Positions 55,706 through 64,000 of a DNA stretch of 64,000 bases are shown in pieces (position 1 is the first letter of the stretch; each line of letters starts with the position of its first letter). Below the pieces are notes generated by a model. That model was given only the letters and a program-made list of their open reading frames with translations. It was not told the origin of the DNA and made no database searches. The DNA is from Mycogone perniciosa (taxonomy: Eukaryota > Ascomycota > Sordariomycetes > Hypocreales > Hypocreaceae): contig JAOALB010000009.1 in NCBI GenBank assembly GCA_025331125.1, positions 248,001 to 312,000 on the forward strand, given 5' to 3'. The translations under genes were made by a program, and so were the position numbers.

Positions 55706-55860
55706 ATACCACACTCCTGTGGATTTTTCACTTTTGAAAAGGGTGCTCCATATTTCCTTTTCAATTTGCCGATTTGTACTTTCCTTTGTTTATGGGGTAA
55801 TGCTGTTACGACCGGAAGATTTTACCTTGACGACAAAGATAACGAAATCTTAATCATGAC

Positions 55861-56556
55861 CTATGTTGCAATCACTCTCGCATCTCTCAACATGTGATAT
55901 CCCACAACGCTTCCTTCCAGCTCCAAGACCTCCACCGTTCGAAATCCTGATCTCTCGTACAAGCATTTTCCTTCCAGCGAGCTATTGACATATACAGGCC
56001 ACCCTTCAGCATCCGCCCTCCGAGTACCGAAGCGTATCAACGCCGATCCTAGACCTCGTCGCTGGAGATTCGGCCGCACTACAACAATAGATAAAAACCA
56101 ATGCTTTTGAGAACCCACGATGAGCTCTCTAGCATTGTGGTTGGCCTTGGAATACCGCGCAGCAAATTCACCGTCACCGTTACGCGGGTACATGTCCGGC
56201 GTGAAAGCCGGGGCCGGAATGAGGGTTCCGGATGGAACCCGGCGGACCCAGCGAGCCCATGCGGCGATGGTGCGTCGAGGCCTACTTTTTGGATCCTGAA
56301 CGCTGCCTGACTCTCCTACCGACTCGGAGACCGAGACAACAGACTCCTCTTCTTTCTCTTCGGCGATAATGAGATGTGAGGTTGGGTCTTTGAGGTTGTT
56401 TTCAAGCCGGGAGGTGTAATACGAGCGTGTTTCGGGGTCAGAGGGGGGGAAATTGCGTTGACTGAGAATGCTGCCTTGGAAAGCGTCAAGCATGACCTCT
56501 AGCATCTCAGGGATGTCCTGGAGAGTTGCAGGACGGAGGAGGATAGGTTTTGGCAT
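55861..56556 (-). CDS. GNAT-family N-acetyltransferase
   Basis: Single exon, 231 aa. The fold is recognisable from LLRPATLQDIPEMLEVMLDA at the N-terminus, AAWARWVRRV, HWFLSIVVVRPNLQRRGLGS (acetyl-CoA loop Q-R-R-G-L-G) and VYVNSSLEGKCLYERSGFRT near the end. A disordered Glu/Ser segment is inserted between the first and second halves. Family members of this size in filamentous fungi acetylate small amines or peptides; the acceptor is unknown. It converges with the phosphoketolase gene (155 nt between stops), so the two do not share a promoter. No targeting signal is visible. Confidence 0.85.
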   Translation of the reverse strand: MPKPILLRPATLQDIPEMLEVMLDAFQGSILSQRNFPPSDPETRSYYTSRLENNLKDPTSHLIIAEEKEEESVVSVSESVGESGSVQDPKSRPRRTIAAWARWVRRVPSGTLIPAPAFTPDMYPRNGDGEFAARYSKANHNARELIVGSQKHWFLSIVVVRPNLQRRGLGSALIRFGTRRADAEGWPVYVNSSLEGKCLYERSGFRTVEVLELEGSVVGYHMLRDARVIAT

Positions 56557-57061
56557 TGTGGACTTATCTGTTTAGGCGGATTTTTTTGGGGGGTTGAGCT
56601 ATGAAATTGAGAGATGGAAGATCAGAACGTTTGGCGGGGTCGGGTTTGTGAGGATAAATAATAATACGGAGGGAGCTGCATTGTGTTGAGTCAGGCCGGT
56701 CCCCTCCCGGAGTGGGCGATGTGGGGCCGTGTCAAAGACGGAGGCTTTGGCCCGGAGCTCCGCGCATACCGATGAGATTGGTGGGAATGCACTGTCATCA
56801 ATAATGAGCGTGGTTTTTATTTACTAATATAGGAAATGGGTGCATAGACGATCCCAAGGGACACAAAAAGTCTCAAAGAAAATTATTCCTGAATATGTTA
56901 CACTGGATGGCATCTATCGATGAAGCCATGCACTTACTAACTCGCCGTCAACCGAAACGCCATTCTATCCTCAATGATGAATGTTCATGCAGCTCGGTAC
57001 GATAATCAACAACCTTCATTGCCTCGCAATCTCTAAATATCTGGTGTAGAAACGAGCCTTT
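56557..57061. other. Intergenic between GNAT start and MCT-like stop
   Basis: About 500 nt holding the GNAT promoter and the transporter 3' UTR. No coding sequence is supported. Confidence 0.5.
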
Positions 57062-58525
57062 TTAGATATTGGCTACCTTGAAGCCAACAAGAGTATATCT
57101 CGCCACAATGAATAGGAAGCAGCCCGCCAACATGGCACAGCCGCAAAACAGTTTCAGTCCAAGATAATCGCCATGCTGAGCCGACACAATGGCACCGGCG
57201 ATGGGGCTGCCTATCAACGAGCCGAATGATTGGAGGGCAAAGCTGAGGCCGATTCGGGTGCCGACCTCTTGGATTTCGGAGATCTGGGCGACGAGTGTAG
57301 GGCCGATGGAAACGAAGCCGCCAGAAGAGAAGCCGAAAATGATGGTGAAAACAAGGATGCCGGCCACGTTGTTGACGGGGATCCATACTGCCAGGCAGAA
57401 GAGAGCTGAGATGAAGCTGATTATGACCATGATGTTGAAACGGCCGATTTTGTCGGCAAGTATGCCGGGGATGATACGACCAAAGATGCTCATGGCGTTG
57501 AGGATGGGGAGCAAGTAGGGGATGAGGTCTGGTGAAAAGCCAGCATTCTGAGCCTGAAGTAAGACATAGTTGAGGGGTATGAATATGCCCATTGTGAAGA
57601 TGAAGCTGGCCAGGATGATGGTAATCAGGCGAATATCCTTCAAGTTGTTGACATACTCCGCTAACACAAACGGGCGCGGGGACGGCGGAAGTCTTGACTT
57701 GACGGTGAAGCATGTGATGGTAAGGAGGAAGAGGAATATGAAGGCCATGGTGCGCATCATCCAGGGGAAGCCGATTCTCTCAATCAATTTGATCATCATG
57801 ATGGGCAGGACGACGCCGCCGAGCGATGAACCCGACACCATGATACCATACGCGGCTGCACGCCTTTTCGAGAACCAGCTGGCGATAGTGGACATACATC
57901 CGTTGAAGACGGCGCTTGACCCAATGGAGGCGACGACCGACTGGGCGAGGAAGAATTGGTAGTACTTTGTCGACAGGGAAGTCATCATGAGCCCGAAGAT
58001 GTATAAGACTGAGCCTCCATAGAGCAACCACCGAGGACCATATCTATCATATACCCTACCAAACTGAAAAGAGAGAAAGTTAGTCAGAAAATGTAGCTTC
58101 TTTCAGGCAGGGGCATTCTCATAACGTACTATGAAGCCGCAGAATGTCATGAGAAACACTTGGACGGACAGGATCCAGCTGACAGTCGATTCCGAGTATT
58201 CCTTCAAAGGACCCGCGACGTAATATTGTTCAAACACACCCACACAGTTGACCATGCCAAAGGTACAGAAGAGAGCGCACCAACCGCCAAAGACGACGAG
58301 CCAGGCCTCCAGTCCGCCGTCCGGGAAGTCGGAAGCGGAAGGGGGGCCGGCGGATGGCCCACCGCGTTCCGGGTCCGAGTCGGTCACCAAGGCGGGGAGC
58401 GGGTCTGAATTGTTATTGACTTCAGTCTTGGCCTCGGAGAGGAGCTTTCGATCATGATCGGCGTGTGGTTCCATCTTCTCGTCCAGCTTGGTACCGGAGG
58501 AGGATGTTGTTGTTGAATTCGGCAT
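57062..58525 (-). CDS. Monocarboxylate-type MFS transporter (MCT family)
   Basis: Exons 58525-58130 and 58063-57062 give 465 aa. A ~65-residue disordered cytoplasmic start precedes the MCT signature PDGGLEAWLVVFGGW, where the Asp-Gly-Gly motif opens helix 1. Then come the loop FGRVYDRYGPRWLLYGG between helices 2 and 3, KRRAAAYGIMVSGSSLGGVV, and GRIIPGILADKIGRFNIMVI in the second half, with about 12 helices in all. Fungal MCT-like proteins carry short organic acids, nicotinate, riboflavin or secondary metabolites; sequence alone does not tell which. Its neighbours are a GNAT and a phosphoketolase that makes acetyl-phosphate, so an organic-acid substrate is conceivable but unproven. Confidence 0.9.
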
Positions 58526-59807
58526 TGTCGTCCGCTTAATTAGTCCTCCAGAGGATTAGGAAGTGCTCGGTCGACCAAGCCAGATGTCCAAACCAGCGCG
58601 CTGCTCTTCACACCGTTTCAAATGTTGTCTTGTCTGCGTTCTGTGGTGATGATCGGGGTGCGTCGGTGTAAGTTCGCTACACGACAAATCCTTAAGTGGG
58701 CCGACGACGTGTTCTTTATCCGATTCCTGTGAAGTAATCACGTCTTACTGCGAGGAGAGAATAGAACCCCATCATAGGGTCCCACGGTGTGTTTAAGTAA
58801 GTGAAGATATTCAAAACATGTGAGGAGAACGCCATCCCGGCTATTTCACACAATTTCACATCCCTTTGGAGAGATCCGGTAACAACAGACCGAATTCACC
58901 GCCGATTCGGCTCCGATCTGATGAACTCATTGTCATTGGCTCCTCCACTTTGCTGATTGATGGCCTGTGCATTTCATCCCATCGGCTTGGCTAAGAAGCG
59001 AGACGGGGCGTCGGAAATAATATTAGTGCTGTCTCAGGACCAACTCAGCCATTTAAATGCCGAAAGCACTATTATTACTAAGATCGTGACGGAGATGAGG
59101 ACAGGAGAACAAGTGTTTGTGCTGCTATTGGAATAAATATTATGCTAGCATCTCCATATCTCAGAGAAGTAGTTGATTGGAAGCTTTGTTGACTGTAAAC
59201 CAGAAAACCGATGATGAAAAAATCAAATCATCTACACCGTATATCGACTACAGAGACATACATTATAGGCAAAGTACGAAGTAACAGTGCTATTAGACTC
59301 GAAAGCGTTAGTATTGGATTGGTGAACACTTGCGTTCGTTACGTTTATTACAGGGTAGTCAGCCACCCATTTCTAGCTCATCGTGCTCCATAATCTGTCC
59401 TGCTTCTCAAGGTGTTCAAAAAGCTCGGTTTGTGTGCTCCTTCGCATTACAAATAGAATGAGTGTGTACGTCGTATAGTGGTCATCTTGCTCGATGTCCT
59501 GTTGCTAGTCTTTTTTATTTGGACGGGCCGAACTGGCATCGGCCTGGTGTATACTGATTATTCGTTCGGATCTGAGATCCTCCGCTTATTGTTCAAAAGT
59601 CCGGGCTCCCACTCGGTCTGTATGAGTAATAGCCTTGCTACTACTTCTACTGCGCGCAAGTCTATTTCTATATACACATAGAAACATTGATACGGACGCG
59701 TCTTGTTGTCCGCGTCATGTGTTCGCAGTAGTATTATACATACAGACATAGGTACATGCTTACCACTCCGGTCATTTTTGTTAGTCGTTTACCGCTTGAA
59801 TCCGCCA
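58526..59807. other. Intergenic, 1.3 kb between MCT-like gene start and AIM24 stop
   Basis: No gene or RNA gene is supported. A single TACGAAGTA motif lies at 59275-59283. A 14-nt match to the fungal ITS2/28S boundary near 59577-59590 does not extend and is treated as chance. Confidence 0.5.
59275..59283. repeat. Single TACGAAGTA motif copy
   Basis: An exact 9-nt intergenic copy of the dispersed near-palindrome. Confidence 0.5.
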
Positions 59808-61106
59808 TCACCGTATAAACTCCTTTAGATCCTTGGTATCCTCAAATGATACTTTTCCATCCTTGTTAACTGATGCCACGTGAATCCCACTGACAGCATC
59901 CTGATCCACCGTCTTCGTGGAGTTCTCACTTTGAGGCTTGCTGGCCAACTCTACCGCTGTAGGTAGCGCACCAGCCGGTGCATCAGCAATTTCATTCACT
60001 TGCTCATTCGATAGGGTGTCCGCGACACGAACGCCTCGACTGGACAGGAGGATAGTGGTGGGACCTTTGAAATGTAAGAATAGCCTGTCGCCCCAGATTG
60101 TTCGCCTGGCTATCGTTCGCAGACTGTAGAGTACACGGGAGAGGAACTTGTATGCATCTGTCTTGCGCATGTTCTTGATGAATTCGGTTTCGGGAATCCA
60201 TGAAGTCAGAGATGGCACCTGAAGTCGGAGGCTGGCACTCTTGAATCGGAAGGGCAGGGGCTGATGCTTAGAGACTGCGTATGCGACAACGCTGCCTGGA
60301 TGAGCAACAAATTCCTCGCCCTCCGAGAGTGTCAGTTGATAAGTCTGGCCAGGGGCAGACAAAGCCGCTAAACCACGACCCGTCACAAATGTGCTGCCCC
60401 AGTGTGCGAGCGACAGCGATCTTTGGATCTGCGACGAGAGTGTAAGAGTGTGGCCCGTCCAGGCCAGCAGGGCGTTGCGCTGGGTCACCATCCAATCGGT
60501 CGTTCCATCGAGATGGAGAACAGTGAATGTCGTAGTCGGCGACTTGGTAGAGATCAGAGCCGTGATTGGGGTCGTTGCGGATATCCTTTGGTAGACAAAT
60601 GGAACCCCAAAGGGCGCTCGTCCGAGGGGATTTAATAACGACAGGGTAGATTGCGCCTGCAGCCCAGATACATTAGCCCGGCCTCTGTCTTCATTCCAAC
60701 TCTTGTTCATCCAACGCCATGCCACGTTACATTTTCGGGAGCTCCTGCGACGGCGACCAGTGTTCCACGTCGTGTGTAGAGCTTTTGCGACGCTGAGAGC
60801 GTTACCGAGAGGAGTGAATATGGCGACCCGAGGACCTCGAACCGGGCATCTTCGACAACCATCATCGTCAGCCTCAATCCCAAAACAATCACAGATCTAC
60901 AATCGCAAGCGACAGACAGCCTTACCAGATGTGTCCCTGGTGCTCGCAACAGGCGCACCAAATGCATCTCCCCCGCCAACCCTGGGCGAGTCTGTGCTGG
61001 GAGTGGCACTGATCTGAATGCCCCGGCATTGCCAGCACACATATGTTGTCGGCCGCTGTATGCGCAGTGCGCGCGCCGTCCGTAACAGCGGCGATGGGCG
61101 CCTCAT
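59808..61106 (-). CDS. AIM24: AIM24-family mitochondrial inner-membrane protein
   Basis: Exons 61106-60926, 60849-60731 and 60656-59808 give 382 aa. Exon 1 encodes a basic presequence (MRRPSPLLRTARALRIQRPT) for mitochondrial import. The AIM24 beta-fold begins at DARFEVLGSPYSLLSVTLSA and continues through LYTRRGTLVAVAGAPENAQS, TLSLLNPLGRAPFGVPFVYQ, VTGRGLAALSAPGQTYQLTL and FLHFKGPTTILLSSRGVRVA. In yeast Aim24 supports MICOS integrity and cristae shape. The last ~60 residues are a polar tail of unclear role. Exon 2 joins through an AAG acceptor, and exon 3 through CTGCAG, chosen because PENAQSTLSLL is the family's usual reading. It shares a 397-nt divergent promoter with the kinesin gene. Confidence 0.9.
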
Positions 61107-61503
61107 TGTGCCTCTGGTCGAGCTCTTGCGAGCTTCTCGAGATTGAGGTTGAGCTGCTCACAATTGATCAGATAGCATCTGACGCTAAAAGTTCGGCAAT
61201 TAACGCAAAAAACGCCTGAGGCTCGGGACGGCCTTTCCCGGCCCCCGGACGTCACATCGTTTTCACGTGTTGTTGCTGGGGCAACGCGCATTGCTTGGAC
61301 CACCCACCATTGTACCTTGTCCGCAAGTTTGTATGTCGAAAATACGGTCACTCTGCGAACCGAACCTTTCTCTAGGAACACACGGGAGTCTCCCGCCATT
61401 ACCTTACTAACCAGGAATCTTGATCGATTCCAACCCGTGACACGCTCCAATCCACGCTGGCCGTTTGCTCTCCTCCTTGCCCCCAGGCTCAATCGACTGT
61501 CCA
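61107..61503. promoter_or_regulatory. Divergent promoter between AIM24 and kinesin-10
   Basis: 397 nt separate the two start codons. No TATA box is evident, and no other feature is seen. Confidence 0.45.
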
Positions 61504-63749
61504 ATGTCGGTCCGCGTCGTCGCTAGGATACGTCCTCTCCTCCTCAAGGAGCTGGAGAAGGACATCATCGTCCGCGCCGAAAGCGTTGAGTCTGGCAAGC
61601 CCACGACGATTGTCAAGATCCCCAACCCCAGGAACGAAGGCGAGGAGTTCTCGTTTGCGTTCAATGGCGTCTGCGATCAACCAACGTCGCAGGAGACCCT
61701 GTTTACATCAGAAGGTGCGGAACTTTTTTCTTTCTTCCCCTCGTGTCGAACGCGTCTAGATGGGCTGTCTTATTAACCCAAACAGTGGCACCACATCTGA
61801 AATCACTATTCCAGGGTCTTGATGTCACCATCTTCGCGTATGGTGTCACCGGCACGGGCAAGACGCACACGATGCGAGGAGGGCTTAAGCTGGCCGACCG
61901 AGGTGTGATTCCCCGGTTGCTGAGTGGTATCTTCCGTAGAGGGAAGAAGATCATGAAGGAGTCGGAGGGAAACACGATTGTGGAGGTCGCCCTTTCATAT
62001 TATGAGATCTACAATGACAAGGTCTACGACCTTCTGGAGCCCCCCGAAAAGCGTACACCTACTGGACTGCCTCTGCGGGCGGAGGCCAGTGGCAAGACAG
62101 TTGTCGTGGGTCTAACGGAACGGGCCTGTAGTGATCTCAAGGACTTTGAGAAGTTGTACATCGAGGCCAACAACAACCGAGTGACGGCTGCTACTAAGCT
62201 CAACGCCCACAGCAGTCGAAGTCACGCTATTCTACGGGTCAAGCTGACTCAAACAACCGGTAACATGGTTCGTGAGAGCACAGCATCTGCCATCGATCTT
62301 GCTGGTTCGGAGGACAACCGCCGGACAGATAACGGTAAGGAGAGACTTGTGGAATCGGCCGCCATCAACAAGAGTCTCTTCGTCCTCAGCCAGTGCATCG
62401 ATGCCATCTCGCGGGGAGACAAGAGGATACCGTACCGGGAATCCAAAATGACCCGCATCCTGTCGCTTGGCCAGAACAACGGCATCACCATCATGATTTT
62501 GAATTTGTCCCCACTGCGCAGCTATCACCTGGATACCCTGAGTAGCTTGAATGTTAGCTCTCGCGCCAAGCGGATTGAAGTCCGTGAGATTGAGAATGAG
62601 GTTGTGTTCAAACAGGTTCCTAGGACGAACTCCAACCCTAACGGGGCGGCCGCCCAGCGTCAGCCATTGCGACCGCTGGCCAACGCCATCAATGCTCATA
62701 ACGTCCACAACGGAAACGTTGCGGCCAAGGCTGCCGAAGTGACCAAGCCAGTTAAGGCATTCAGTGTCTATACGGATAAGGCAAAACCCTCGGTCATTGC
62801 CCGACCTCCAGCAAACTCTGGCCAGGTTCGGACCACAACCTCCCAAAAGCGACCTTCTGATCACGAGCCTGTCGCTCGACCGAGCAAACTTGCACGGCCT
62901 ATAAACCACTCTTACCAGACACCACAAACTCCCAAATTCCAGCAGGAATCTGTCACAGTAACGGCGGCTGAAATCGAGGCCATGGTGGAGAAGAAGGTCA
63001 GCGAGATTCTGGCAGCAAGAATTGCCGCTGAGAAGTCGGCACAACACTCCCAGACCCAGGCACAACCCGAAGTCAGCGATGCGATGCAGAGGCGCCTGGA
63101 GGCTCTGGAGCGACGAATTGAAAGTGATGACTGGAGAGACGATGCTAAGTCTGATGGGCTGCGACATCTGCTTGCGGCCAGGCAGCACAAGGAAAAGGGT
63201 GATGATGCGGCGACGTTGAAGGCGTACGAGATGGCCCTTCCTTATTTTCCCGGCCAAGCCAAGCTGCTGAACAAGATTGAGAGACTTCGTGCACGTCTAG
63301 GATTGTCTGGAGAGGCGTCTCCTGCACGAAGTGATGTCAAGAAGAAGGACAGGAAGAGGAGGCGCAAGGTCGCGACCGAAGACGAGGACAGCATCTACCA
63401 CGATGCTGAGGCAGATGGAGAAGAGGAATGTTATGTTCCCACTCCCAGGATCAAGTCTCGTCAGCTAAAGGCGAGAGCTACAGCGAAGACGGTTCTGTCA
63501 GATGAGGATGTCCCGGCATCACCGCGGACACAGCAGCTCCTGGACGTTGTTAACTCCCGAGAACTGACTCAAATTAGAGGGCTCGTAGGATTTGGGGCTA
63601 AAAAGGCACAGGACCTCGTGGATTACTTGGAGCTTGCCAGCGCAGAGAGCGGTGGCGAAATTGAAAGCCTGTCACAGCTGCGGGCTATACCCGGCATGGG
63701 CGGAAGGGCAGTAGACCGAGCATATGAAGGATTGCCGGCAATGGCATAA
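61504..63749 (+). CDS. Kinesin-10 family chromokinesin, KIF22-like
   Basis: Exons 61504-61714 and 61786-63749 give 724 aa. The N-terminal motor starts VRVVARIRPLL. Its P-loop is GVTGTGKT (about 90-97; most kinesins have GQTGSGKT), followed by switch I NAHSSRSHAIL, switch II DLAGSEDNRR, and YRESKMTRILS. A neck of basic, proline-rich sequence and a short predicted coiled coil (EIEAMVEKKVSEILAARIAA) lead to a C-terminal helix-hairpin-helix pair: RELTQIRGLVGFGAKKAQDL and LSQLRAIPGMGGRAVDRAYE. HhH DNA-binding tails mark KIF22/Kid, which pushes chromosome arms away from spindle poles. The plus-end motor and chromatin role are therefore inferred. The start ATG directly precedes the motor's first strand. 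Confidence 0.88.
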
Positions 63750-64000
63750 GCATAGTTGGTAGAGACGGTGCCACCTTGGATAAGAATCGCTTGAAGAGGT
63801 GATTGAAGCATATATGGCGTTGGGGTGTTCAGCATTGCATCTGGTTGTCGTCGTCGGCTCAAATGGGTGAGCGAGCCATTGAAATTGATTTCTCCGCATG
63901 TCTGTATACATGCACATTCAAATGTTTTCTTCTTCTTTCCTTTGTTCTTCGGTGATTGGTGATATGCGTGGTTTTCTCTTGTTGCAAGTCTAGACTGACT

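Noticed and set aside
59577..59590. 14-nt match to the fungal ITS2/28S boundary (TCCTCCGCTTATTG)
   Set aside because: The bases on both sides do not match rDNA, so it is treated as coincidence.
62232..63257. 341-codon open frame on the minus strand opposite the kinesin gene
   Set aside because: It lies wholly inside the kinesin coding exon and shows no family motif.

Overview
This is a gene-dense piece of a filamentous ascomycete chromosome, most likely a Sordariomycete and plausibly Hypocreales. Supporting evidence: short GT-AG introns (about 45-110 nt) with TACTAAC-like branch points, a fungal-type XFP phosphoketolase, AIM24, an EGH1-type steryl glucosidase, an ACE2/SWI5-type zinc-finger factor, and closely spaced genes on both strands. 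The genus is inference. I rebuilt 27 protein-coding loci by joining exons by hand and checking that each spliced length is a multiple of three. I found no rRNA, tRNA, CRISPR array or intact transposon.

Layout. 0.2-9 kb: three minus-strand genes, namely a CobW-type metal-chaperone GTPase, a GH5 sterylglucosidase with a C-terminal CaaX-like box, and a 12-exon sugar-porter gene carrying one in-frame TAA. 10-21.5 kb: housekeeping genes in convergent and divergent pairs (SKI3, RMI1, VPS51, NIF3, BOL2, APL2). 22-31.5 kb: a calcineurin-like phosphoesterase, a previously easy-to-miss ~52-residue membrane protein gene, DNA ligase I (CDC9), eIF3k, TSR4 and CCT6. 31.8-38.9 kb: a DUF4470/MYND protein and the ACE2/SWI5-like regulator. 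38.9-41.3 kb is a gene-free stretch rich in a small palindromic motif. 41.3-51.1 kb: a MUG70-like CBS-PB1 protein, mitoribosomal uS2m (MRP4), an SPT10-like acetyltransferase with an integrase-type zinc finger, CCT7 and a small ankyrin protein. 51.1-53.1 kb is a second gene-poor stretch. 53.1-64 kb: phosphoketolase, a GNAT acetyltransferase, a monocarboxylate-type MFS transporter, AIM24 and a KIF22-like kinesin-10.

How the genes relate. Most encode core cell biology: RNA decay (SKI3), genome stability (RMI1, CDC9, kinesin-10), trafficking (VPS51, APL2), translation and ribosome assembly (eIF3k, TSR4, MRP4), protein folding (CCT6, CCT7) and mitochondria (NIF3, AIM24, MRP4). The only metabolic neighbourhood that might be functional is phosphoketolase / GNAT / MCT-like transporter at 53-58.5 kb. 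I see no secondary-metabolite cluster or defence system.

Most notable unexplained structure: a dispersed intergenic family built from the heptamer TACTYCG and its complement, forming 9-nt near-palindromes such as TACTCCGTA and TACTTCGTA. I counted 19 nine-mers against about one expected by chance, all outside coding exons. Other leads: the nonsense codon in the sugar porter, the CSVM C-terminus on the sterylglucosidase, the tiny membrane-protein gene at 23.4 kb, an intron-like in-frame element inside the ACE2-like coding sequence, and two GC-AG introns.
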